Positions 7,509-14,142 of a stretch of DNA of 14,142 nucleotides are shown here, piece by piece. The stretch's first letter is position 1, and every line of letters begins with the position of its first letter. The notes below the pieces were generated by a model. That model was not told the DNA's origin, ran no database searches, and was given only the letters and a program-made list of their open reading frames with translations. The DNA comes from an uncultured Macromonas sp. (GTDB taxonomy: Bacteria > Pseudomonadota > Gammaproteobacteria > Burkholderiales > Burkholderiaceae), in contig CAMLOF010000049.1 in NCBI GenBank assembly GCA_946481585.1, positions 1-14,142 of the forward strand. The letters run 5' to 3'. Made by a program: the position numbers and the translations under genes.

Positions 7509-8264
7509 TCAGTGCCTGATCTTGTAGCCCGTGCGCAGCAGGTGCATGGCAATGCCCCCCACCACCAGGAAAGCCACCCCCACGATGCCCAGACTCAGCC
7601 AGGGTGACACGTCGCTGCGCCCGAAGAAGCCGTAGCGGAACCCGTCGATCATGTAGAAAAAGGGGTTGAGGTGGCTGACCTTCTGCCAGAACGGCGGCAG
7701 GGAGTGGATGGAATAGAAAACGCCGCTGAGGAAGGTCATCGGCATGATGATGAAGTTCTGGAAAGCCGCCATCTGGTCGAATTTCTCCGCCCACAGCCCG
7801 GCGATCACACCCAGGGAGCCTAGCAAAGCCGCGCCAAGCACACTGAACACGACAATCCACAACGGCGCCACGAAGGAAAGGTCAGCCACCCAGAACGTGA
7901 CAAGCAACACACCCAGCCCAACCACCAACCCGCGTACGATGGACGAACCCACGTAGGCGACGAACCAAGCGCGGTGCGACAGCGGCGCCAGCAGAATGAA
8001 GACCAGGTTGCCCATGATCTTGCTCTGGATCAGGCTGGACGAGCTGTTGGCGAACGCGTTCTGCAACACGCTCATCATGATCAGCCCGGGCAACAGGAAA
8101 GCGGTGTAGCTGACCGTGCCATAGACCTTGACGTGGTCTTCCAGCACATGGCCGAAGATCATGAGGTAGAGGATGGCCGTCATCACGGGCGCGGCCACCG
8201 TCTGGAAGCCCACCTTCCAGAAGCGCAGCACCTCTTTGTAGAACAGGGTCTGCCAGCCGCTCAT
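7509..8264 (-). CDS. ABC-2 type transporter permease (YadH-like)
   Basis: A 251-residue integral membrane protein of the ABC-2 permease family. It has about six hydrophobic segments: near residues 22-40, 52-70, 102-125, 132-155, 166-186 and 225-243. The family motif region FLSGVFYSIHSLPPFWQKVSHLNPFFYMIDGFRYGFFG is present near residues 178-215, which places it with YadH-like exporters. It pairs with the ATPase immediately upstream, whose stop overlaps this start as ATGA. In E. coli yadGH lies elsewhere and has no firmly known substrate. Here the pair sits between mlaB and ibaG, which suggests an envelope-related role, perhaps lipid or polysaccharide export; that is inference from position. 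Confidence 0.93.
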   Translation of the reverse strand: MSGWQTLFYKEVLRFWKVGFQTVAAPVMTAILYLMIFGHVLEDHVKVYGTVSYTAFLLPGLIMMSVLQNAFANSSSSLIQSKIMGNLVFILLAPLSHRAWFVAYVGSSIVRGLVVGLGVLLVTFWVADLSFVAPLWIVVFSVLGAALLGSLGVIAGLWAEKFDQMAAFQNFIIMPMTFLSGVFYSIHSLPPFWQKVSHLNPFFYMIDGFRYGFFGRSDVSPWLSLGIVGVAFLVVGGIAMHLLRTGYKIRH

Positions 8265-9202
8265 GCTGCCACCTCCGGCTCAGTGGAAGCAGGCACAGCC
8301 CTGCGGCTGCCCGTCAGGTCCAGGAACACGTCTTCCAGGTCGGCTTTGGTGATCTCGATGTCCTCCACGGGCACGCCGGCCTCACGCACCCGGGCAAGGA
8401 TGCGCTCAACCTCCAGGGCGTCATGCGCAGGCAACTGCACAAACCGCCCCGTCACGCGTGCCTGAGCGGCCAGATCTGCTGGAAGCGACGCATCGGTCTT
8501 GAAGCGCAGCACATTGGCCGAAGCCCGCTTCAACAGCTCAGAAGTCTTCTCCAGCGCCACCAGTTCGCCCTGCTTCAGCATGGCAATGCGCCCACACAGG
8601 GCTTCGGCCTCCTCCAGGTAGTGCGTGGTGAGCAACACCGTACTGCCCTGCTTGTTGAGTTGGGAGATGAACTGCCACAGCGTCTGGCGCAATTCCACAT
8701 CCACACCCGCCGTGGGTTCGTCCAGCACGATGACTGGGGGACGGTGCACCAGCGCCTGTGCCACCAGCACGCGGCGCTTCATGCCGCCTGAAAGTTGGCG
8801 CATGTTGGCGTTGGCCTTGTCGGCAAGACCCAGCCCGTCCAGCAGTTCGTCGATCCACGCCGCGTTGTCACGGATGCCAAAGTAGCCCGACTGGAACCGC
8901 AGCGCCTCGCGCACGGTGAAAAAGGGGTCGAACACCAGTTCCTGGGGCACCACGCCCAAGCGGCGGCGCGCCTGGGCAAAATCGGCTTGAACGTCAGCGC
9001 CGTGCACCTTCACATGGCCGGAACTGGCGCGAGAGAGGCCCGCCAATATGCTGATGAGCGTGGTCTTGCCCGCGCCATTGGGCCCGAGCAGGCCGAAGAA
9101 TTCCCCGGGCTCGATGTCAAAGCTCACGCCCTTGAGGGCTTGCAGCTCTCCACGGGGAGTGACGTAGGTCTTGGAAACGTTCTGGAATGAAACGGCGGAC
9201 AT
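8261..9202 (-). CDS. ABC transporter ATP-binding protein (YadG-like)
   Basis: A 313-residue ABC ATPase that would power the adjacent ABC-2 permease. Motifs are in order: Walker A GPNGAGKT (40-47), Q-loop Gln87, signature LSGGM (137-141), Walker B VIVLDEP with Glu162, and H-loop His194 in TTH. A C-terminal extension of about 90 residues follows the nucleotide-binding domain, as in drug- and polysaccharide-type ABC-2 ATPases (CcmA/NodI/DrrA class). The ATG at 9202 comes 12 bases after the mlaB stop; the ribosome binding site is weak. The stop overlaps the permease start by 4 bases. Substrate unknown. Confidence 0.95.
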   Translation of the reverse strand: MSAVSFQNVSKTYVTPRGELQALKGVSFDIEPGEFFGLLGPNGAGKTTLISILAGLSRASSGHVKVHGADVQADFAQARRRLGVVPQELVFDPFFTVREALRFQSGYFGIRDNAAWIDELLDGLGLADKANANMRQLSGGMKRRVLVAQALVHRPPVIVLDEPTAGVDVELRQTLWQFISQLNKQGSTVLLTTHYLEEAEALCGRIAMLKQGELVALEKTSELLKRASANVLRFKTDASLPADLAAQARVTGRFVQLPAHDALEVERILARVREAGVPVEDIEITKADLEDVFLDLTGSRRAVPASTEPEVAA

Positions 9203-9214
9203 GGGCCCAAGATT

Positions 9215-9502
9215 TTACTCGGGCAGCAATTCGCTCACCCCGTAGAGGGTCGCCAGGTCGCGCAGACGAGATGGCATGCCGTTCACTTCCAGCACACCGC
9301 CACGCGACACCACCGCACGCCGCACGCCCAGCAACAAAGCCAGCACGGAGGAGTCGAAGTCCGTCAACGCTGACGCGTCAATGCTGACACCCGCCCCGGC
9401 CGAAAGCGACGCACCGTTGAGTTGTGCGACACATTTCGCAAGGAAACCGTCGGCGTCGGCGTGAATCAGACGCGCAGGCAATGCGGGTAGCGTTTGCACC
9501 AT
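9215..9502 (-). CDS. mlaB: STAS-domain protein MlaB
   Basis: A 95-residue single STAS domain. The segment SIDASALTDFDSSVLALLLGVRRAV resembles the strand-helix core of MlaB, the cytoplasmic partner that binds the MlaF ATPase and stabilises the MlaFEDB complex in the inner membrane. The C-terminal VNGMPSRLRDLATLYGVSELL is the usual closing helix-strand part. The ATG at 9502 shares one base with the mlaC stop (TGATG); a TTG one codon upstream (9505) is less likely. The identification depends on the STAS fold plus its place at the end of the mla genes. Confidence 0.88.
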   Translation of the reverse strand: MVQTLPALPARLIHADADGFLAKCVAQLNGASLSAGAGVSIDASALTDFDSSVLALLLGVRRAVVSRGGVLEVNGMPSRLRDLATLYGVSELLPE

Positions 9503-10149
9503 CAACTGGCCTTCGCGGCGTTGGTGCGGTTGCGCTCAACCAAGGATGCGATCAGGCCGTCAATGCCTTTGGCATTGATCTCCTGCGCGAACTGGCCTCG
9601 GTAGGTCTCGACCAGCCAGACGCCCAGCACGTTGATGTCGTAGACCTTCCAGCCGTTCGCCGTTTTTTCCAGACGGTAGTCCAACTGCACCGGATCACCC
9701 TTGCCACGAACCTCGGACCGTACAACCACCTCCGTGTCTTCCGGGCGGGAACGCGAGGGCTTCAGCGTGAGCGTCTGGTCCTTCAGTTGCGAGAGAGCAC
9801 CCGCATAGGTGCGCACCAGCAAGGTCTTGAACTCCTCCTGGAGCCTTTGCTTCTGCTCCGGCGTGGCCTGACGCCAGAAGCGGCCGACAGCGGACGCCGT
9901 CATCCGCGTGAAATTGACGTGCGGCATGATCTTGGTGTCCACCAATGCCACCACCTTGGCCAAGTCACCTGCCTGGATGGCCCGGTCGTTCTTGACCTGC
10001 TCGATGAGTTCACCGGCAATGCGCTGGATCAGCGCCTCGGGTGTCTCAGCTTGAGCCCAGGCCAACGGCAGGTTGGCGGACAAGGCGAAGGCGCCAACGG
10101 CGGCGAGCCACGCCCGGCGGGGGAGATGGTTGAACTTGCTATCGGTCAT
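9502..10149 (-). CDS. mlaC: Periplasmic phospholipid-binding protein MlaC
   Basis: A 215-residue MlaC (Ttg2D-like), the soluble carrier that shuttles phospholipids across the periplasm between the outer-membrane MlaA complex and inner-membrane MlaFEDB. A signal peptide is visible: a twin-arginine-like LPRRAWLAAVGAFALSANL core ending in AWA-QA, with cleavage expected near residue 33. The mature part has the family features of VKNDRAIQAGD, then VDTKIMPHVNFTRMTASAVGRFWR, and WKVYDINVLGVWLVETYRGQF. The ATG at 10149 is preceded by a strong AGGAGGA site; a TTG nine codons upstream in the same frame would hide that site and is rejected. It ends one base into mlaB. Confidence 0.95.
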   Translation of the reverse strand: MTDSKFNHLPRRAWLAAVGAFALSANLPLAWAQAETPEALIQRIAGELIEQVKNDRAIQAGDLAKVVALVDTKIMPHVNFTRMTASAVGRFWRQATPEQKQRLQEEFKTLLVRTYAGALSQLKDQTLTLKPSRSRPEDTEVVVRSEVRGKGDPVQLDYRLEKTANGWKVYDINVLGVWLVETYRGQFAQEINAKGIDGLIASLVERNRTNAAKAS

Positions 10150-10250
10150 AACTTCCTCCTGTGGTGGTCGGCGCAAAACGCGTCAACTCACCCCTTGGTG
10201 GGAACAACGAGGCCACCGGTTCCACCGGTTTACACCTTGTCACCCCTGAT
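10150..10250 (-). other. mlaA-mlaC spacer
   Basis: This 101-base gap is the largest inside the mla genes. It holds a tandem 9-base repeat and the strong mlaC ribosome binding site. I see no convincing promoter or U-rich terminator. It may act as an intercistronic element that sets the relative amounts of MlaA and MlaC. Confidence 0.35.
10213..10230. repeat. Tandem 9-base repeat
   Basis: Two perfect head-to-tail copies of CCACCGGTT, each with the palindrome ACCGGT, lie between mlaA and mlaC. Too short to classify; it could be chance, a protein site or an RNA structural element. Confidence 0.6.
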
Positions 10251-10967
10251 TCATTCGTCGTAACGTTCTTCCTTGGTGCCACCGTTGATCTGGCTCTGGC
10301 GGCGCTGCAGGTACGCATCCCGCGTGAAGGTGTACTTGTCCAAGGCAGCTTCGTCGATCAGCTCCCCTGCCCTCAACAGCCCGGCGCGAGTGTCTGTGGC
10401 ACGCAGCACGTAAAGCGAGTTGCGTGTGGGCACGTGGTCCACGCCCTGCGAAACCATGTCGCCTTGCGTGTCCACGACCAAGCCGGTTGCATCACGCACC
10501 GAAGAAGGCCCAAAGAACGGCAGCACAAGATAGGGGCCCGACGGCACGCCCCAGCGCCCCATGGTCTGGCCGAAATCTAGCGTGGTGCGCTCAAGACGCA
10601 TCTCGGTGGCAATATCGAGAATGCCACCCAGACCAAAGAAGGTGTTCACGTTGAAACGCATGAAGTTCTCGGCCGCCTCGCGCGGGCGGAACTGCAGCAG
10701 CGCATTCACGGCCGACCACGCGTCCCGCAGGTTGGCGAAGAAATTGTTCACACCTGTGCGAACCGGCCTTGGCAGGGTCTCCTGGTAAGCCGTGGCCACC
10801 GGCTTCATCACCGCCTCGTCCACACCATCGTTGAAGCGGCTGACCGTGCGGTTCAGCGGCTCCAGCGGGTCTTGCGGGTTCGCATTCGGCCCCGTGGCAC
10901 AACCAGCGAGCAACACCGTTCCCAAACAAACGGCAAGCACACCACCCCGCCAACGTTCGATATTCAT
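10251..10967 (-). CDS. mlaA: Outer-membrane lipoprotein MlaA (VacJ)
   Basis: A 238-residue MlaA/VacJ lipoprotein, the outer-membrane component that removes mislocalised phospholipid from the outer leaflet and passes it to MlaC. The signal peptide ends in the lipobox LLAG-C with Cys23; the next residue is Ala, not Asp, consistent with outer-membrane sorting. Family segments are DPLEPLNRTVSRFNDGVD, then NNFFANLRDAWSAVNALLQ, RFNVNTFFGLGGILDIA, and WGVPSGPYLVLPFFGPSSVRDATG. ATG 10967 follows AGGGGAG at ideal spacing. An ATG eleven codons upstream (11000) overlaps the mlaD stop as ATGA and lacks such a site; it remains possible. In E. coli mlaA is unlinked to the other mla genes; here it lies between mlaD and mlaC. 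Confidence 0.95.
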   Translation of the reverse strand: MNIERWRGGVLAVCLGTVLLAGCATGPNANPQDPLEPLNRTVSRFNDGVDEAVMKPVATAYQETLPRPVRTGVNNFFANLRDAWSAVNALLQFRPREAAENFMRFNVNTFFGLGGILDIATEMRLERTTLDFGQTMGRWGVPSGPYLVLPFFGPSSVRDATGLVVDTQGDMVSQGVDHVPTRNSLYVLRATDTRAGLLRAGELIDEAALDKYTFTRDAYLQRRQSQINGGTKEERYDE

Positions 10968-10996
10968 GTCAACTCCCCTGTTCAAGATGAACCCTC

Positions 10997-11473
10997 TCAT
11001 TTGGCTGCCGTGTCACCCGATTCGGCCGCCTTGTTGAAAAGGAACTGACCGATGAGGTTTTCCAGAACGATCGCCGACTGCGTCTGAGTAACGACGTCGC
11101 CCTGCTTGAGGTTGTCTTCCGCACCACCCGGCTCGATGCCCACATACTGCTCCCCCAGCAGGCCGCTGGTCAAGATTTTGAGTGAGCTGTCTTTCGGAAA
11201 GGCGTAGCGCGACTCCAACGCCAACACCACGTTGGCCTGGAAGGACTTGTCATCGAACCCGATCGACTCGACGCGCCCCACCACCACACCGGCACTGCGC
11301 ACCGCTGCCTTTGGCTTGAGGCCTCCAGCGTTGTCGAAACGGGCCGTGACGCGGTAGGTCGGCTCGAAGCTCAGGTTCAGCAGGTTGGCCGCCTGAAGCG
11401 CCAGGAACAGGATGGCTGCGCCGCCGATGACGACGAACAAACCCACCCAGACATCGATCTTGGAGCGTGGCAC
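10997..11473 (-). CDS. mlaD: MCE-domain protein MlaD
   Basis: A 158-residue MlaD, the substrate-binding subunit of the MlaFEDB phospholipid transporter, forming a hexameric ring in the periplasm. It has one N-terminal membrane anchor (about residues 8-30) followed by an MCE domain (about 38-118) that starts YRVTARFDNAGGLKPKAAVRSAGV and includes LTSGLLGEQYVGIEPGG. The start is GTG at 11473, with GGAG 7 bases before it, 12 bases after the mlaE stop; an in-frame stop immediately upstream rules out an earlier start. It is somewhat shorter than the E. coli protein (183 residues), mainly in the C-terminal tail. Confidence 0.95.
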   Translation of the reverse strand: MPRSKIDVWVGLFVVIGGAAILFLALQAANLLNLSFEPTYRVTARFDNAGGLKPKAAVRSAGVVVGRVESIGFDDKSFQANVVLALESRYAFPKDSSLKILTSGLLGEQYVGIEPGGAEDNLKQGDVVTQTQSAIVLENLIGQFLFNKAAESGDTAAK

Positions 11474-11485
11474 TGGCTCTCTCCT

Positions 11486-12268
11486 TCAAATGGTGAACAT
11501 CATGGCGGTCAGGATGAAATCCATGCCCAGCACAGTGAGCGACGCCACGACCACGGTACGGGTGGTGGCGCGCGAAACCCCCTCAGGGGTCGGGTGGGCC
11601 TCGAAGCCCTGCAGCAAGGCGATGAATGTGACGGCAATCCCGAACACGATGCTTTTGATGATGCCGTTGCCCACGTCGGACCACACATCCACACCACCCT
11701 GGATCTGACTCCAGAAGGCACCGCCGTCAACACCGATCATGAGCACACCAACGACCCAGCCGCCGATGATGCCCATGGCACTGAACACCGCCGCCAGCAA
11801 CGGCATGGTGATCACTCCAGCCCAGAAACGCGGTGCCAGCACCCGGTCCACCGGGTCCACGGCCATCATCTCCATCACGCTGATCTGTTCGCCTGCCTTC
11901 ATCAGGCCGATCTCGGCGGTAAGCGACGTGCCCGCGCGGCCTGCAAACAGCAAGGCCGTGACCACAGGCCCAAGCTCGCGAACCAGGCTGAGCGTGACCA
12001 GCAAGCCCAGCGCCTCGGACGAGCCGTAACGCTGCAGCGTGTAATACCCCTGCAGACCAAACACGAAACCCACGAACAGCCCCGACACGGCGATGATCGC
12101 CAGGGAATAGTTGCCGAGGAAATGGATCTGGTCGCGGATCAGCCCGAAACGGCGCCAGCTGCCCCAAGACCCGAGGAACAAGCGGGCAAACAGACGCGCC
12201 CCCAAGCCAAGATCGGCCAGCTTGGAGCGCATGGCCAAGCCCACGTGGGCAGGATGCCAGCGGTTCAT
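11486..12268 (-). CDS. mlaE: Phospholipid ABC transporter permease MlaE
   Basis: A 260-residue MlaE (YrbE) inner-membrane permease with an N-terminal amphipathic region followed by about five hydrophobic segments. The conserved family stretch [24 protein letters not shown] (about residues 95-118), then [17 protein letters not shown] and [10 protein letters not shown], carries the cytoplasmic coupling helix that contacts the MlaF ATPase. The C-terminal [20 protein letters not shown] is also typical. The ATG at 12268 overlaps the mlaF stop by 4 bases (ATGA). Confidence 0.96.
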   Translation of the reverse strand: MNRWHPAHVGLAMRSKLADLGLGARLFARLFLGSWGSWRRFGLIRDQIHFLGNYSLAIIAVSGLFVGFVFGLQGYYTLQRYGSSEALGLLVTLSLVRELGPVVTALLFAGRAGTSLTAEIGLMKAGEQISVMEMMAVDPVDRVLAPRFWAGVITMPLLAAVFSAMGIIGGWVVGVLMIGVDGGAFWSQIQGGVDVWSDVGNGIIKSIVFGIAVTFIALLQGFEAHPTPEGVSRATTRTVVVASLTVLGMDFILTAMMFTI

Positions 12269-13098
12269 GAAAGCCTCCCTGCACCCAGAAACTCTCCATT
12301 CGGGCCGAAGTCGTCGGCCACCGGGGCTGCGGGGTAGTGGAAACGCACCGGACCTTCCGGCGACGCGGTGACGTACTGGCGGATCAGCGGGTTGTCACTG
12401 CGGCGCACTTCGTCAGGGGTGCCCTGCATGGCCACCTTGCCGTTGGCCAGCACGATGATGTGGTCCGCCACCTGGAAGGTGGACTCCAGCTCGTGCGAGA
12501 CCATGATGCTGGTGAGCCCCAGCGTGTCATTGAGCTGGCGGATCAGGCGAGCCGCCGTGCCCAGCGAAATCGGGTCCAGGCCGGAAAACGGCTCGTCGTA
12601 CATGATGAGTTCCGGGTCCAGCGCAATGGCCCGCGCCAGCGCCACCCGGCGTGCCATGCCACCGGAAAGCTCGCTGGGCATCAGGTGACGCGCGCCACGC
12701 AGGCCCACCGCATGCAGCTTCATCAGCACGATGTCGCGGATCAGCGGCTCTGACAGGCTGGTGTGCTCGCGCAAGGGGAAAGCGACGTTGTCGAACACGT
12801 TCTGGTCGGTGAACAGCGCACCGAACTGGAACAGCATGCCCATGCGCCGGCGCATGGCATACAGGCCCTTGCGGTCGAGCACGCCCACGTCCTGGCCGTC
12901 GAACAGCACCTGCCCGCTCAGGGCCTTGTTCTGGCCGCCGATCAGGCGCAGCATGGTCGTCTTGCCGCCTCCCGAAGCCCCGATCAGCACCGTCACCTTG
13001 CCACGGGGCACGTGAACGTCGATGTTGTCGAGCACGACGCGACCATCCCCATACCCGAAGGTGAGGTTCTTCAGTTCAACGAGGTTGGCAGAAGACAT
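12265..13098 (-). CDS. mlaF: Phospholipid ABC transporter ATPase MlaF
   Basis: A 277-residue ABC ATPase of the MlaF (Ttg2A) type that drives the inner-membrane MlaFEDB lipid transporter. Motifs: Walker A GASGGGKT (40-47), Q-loop Gln91 in LFQFGALF, signature LSGGM (144-148), Walker B LIMYDEP with Glu169, and H-loop His202 in SHE. The tail after about residue 245 extends beyond the ATPase core, as in MlaF proteins, where it helps in dimer and MlaB contacts. The start at 13098 ([17 protein letters not shown]) matches the family; the same frame is open further upstream to an ATG at 13269 inside gltD, without homology and across the intergenic hairpins. The ribosome binding site is poor. It heads the mla genes. 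Confidence 0.95.
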   Translation of the reverse strand: MSSANLVELKNLTFGYGDGRVVLDNIDVHVPRGKVTVLIGASGGGKTTMLRLIGGQNKALSGQVLFDGQDVGVLDRKGLYAMRRRMGMLFQFGALFTDQNVFDNVAFPLREHTSLSEPLIRDIVLMKLHAVGLRGARHLMPSELSGGMARRVALARAIALDPELIMYDEPFSGLDPISLGTAARLIRQLNDTLGLTSIMVSHELESTFQVADHIIVLANGKVAMQGTPDEVRRSDNPLIRQYVTASPEGPVRFHYPAAPVADDFGPNGEFLGAGRLS

Positions 13099-13115
13099 GG
13101 TGCTTGAAAAATGAC

Positions 13116-13137
13116 AAAAGCCGGGCAGGCCGGCCTT
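13116..13137 (-). terminator. Possible intrinsic terminator after gltD
   Basis: On the minus strand GCCGG-CCTGC-CCGGC forms a 5-base-pair stem, extendable by G-T and two A-T pairs, followed by TTTTGTCATTTTT. It ends about 18 bases before the mlaF start. The stem is short, so efficiency is uncertain; it may permit read-through into mlaF. Confidence 0.45.
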
Positions 13138-13163
13138 CGTATCATACGGGATAACCCCAAGCA

Positions 13164-13179
13164 CCCCGCCAGGGCGGGG
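13164..13179. other. GC-rich hairpin downstream of gltD
   Basis: CCCCGC-CAGG-GCGGGG forms a 6-base-pair stem 11 bases past the gltD stop. It is not followed by a U-rich run in either direction, so it is not a canonical terminator; it may stabilise the gltD 3' end. Between it and the second hairpin the minus strand carries TATGAT (complement of 13141-13146), a possible -10 for mlaF, without a recognisable -35. Confidence 0.4.
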
Positions 13180-13190
13180 TTGGCTCAGGT

Positions 13191-14142
<952 letters not shown>

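Noticed and set aside
5563..7527. A very long open frame of 654 codons on the plus strand
   Set aside because: It runs antisense to hisG, murA and ibaG, which are certain genes; its translation is His-, Arg- and Gln-rich with no recognisable domain. Such mirror frames are common in high-GC DNA.
7501..7860. N-terminal extension of ibaG giving about 201 residues
   Set aside because: The extension lies in a second frame of the permease gene and is not part of the BolA fold; the normal length is obtained from ATG 7500.
10150..10176. Upstream TTG start for mlaC
   Set aside because: It would place the strong AGGAGGA site inside the coding sequence; ATG 10149 sits at the right distance from it.
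9424..10263. Plus-strand open frame of 279 codons opposite mlaC
   Set aside because: Composition-driven mirror frame; mlaC has signal peptide, family motifs and a strong ribosome site.

Overview
This window looks like chromosomal DNA of a high-GC betaproteobacterium, most likely a member of the Comamonadaceae (Burkholderiales). The gene order gltD, mlaFEDACB, an ABC-2 transporter pair, ibaG, murA, hisG, hisD and the protein sequences fit that group; this placement is from recognition, not from a search. All genes lie on the minus strand except one regulator on the plus strand. Coding density is very high and many genes overlap by 1 to 4 bases. I see no mobile element, tRNA, rRNA or CRISPR array.

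Right part (about 3990-14142, minus strand, read from right to left): the 3' portion of gltD (glutamate synthase small subunit) is followed by a 97-base gap with two dyads. Next comes a complete Mla lipid-transport operon in the order mlaF, mlaE, mlaD, mlaA, mlaC, mlaB; the outer-membrane lipoprotein gene mlaA sits inside the operon, unlike in E. coli. After it come an ABC-2 ATPase/permease pair (YadG/YadH-like), ibaG (BolA family), murA (first committed step of peptidoglycan synthesis), hisG (short-form ATP phosphoribosyltransferase) and hisD (histidinol dehydrogenase). Overlapping or nearly abutting genes suggest one long, translationally coupled transcription unit joining envelope maintenance to the start of histidine synthesis. 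The his genes stop at hisD; no hisC follows.

Left part (1-3984) is an accessory module. A plus-strand gene encodes a MerR-type regulator with a cobalamin-binding C-terminal half of the LitR/CarH photoreceptor class, carrying both the W-x9-EH adenosylcobalamin motif and an ExHxxG axial-ligand motif. It is divergent, across 88 bases, from a minus-strand operon for an FAD-dependent amine-oxidase-like oxidoreductase, a DUF1365 protein and a cyclopropane-fatty-acid-synthase-like methyltransferase (cut by the window edge). The shared intergenic region has a clean dyad (TTTGTC-CTA-GACAAA) and plausible promoters in both directions. The simplest reading is a light- and B12-controlled switch for modifying membrane fatty acids, probably as protection against photo-oxidative stress. 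Such regulators and lipid genes are known separately and sometimes together, so the class is not new. The points worth a closer look are the exact lipid product (the methyltransferase has Ser where E. coli CFA synthase has Cys139), the operator, and the location right at the end of a shortened his cluster.
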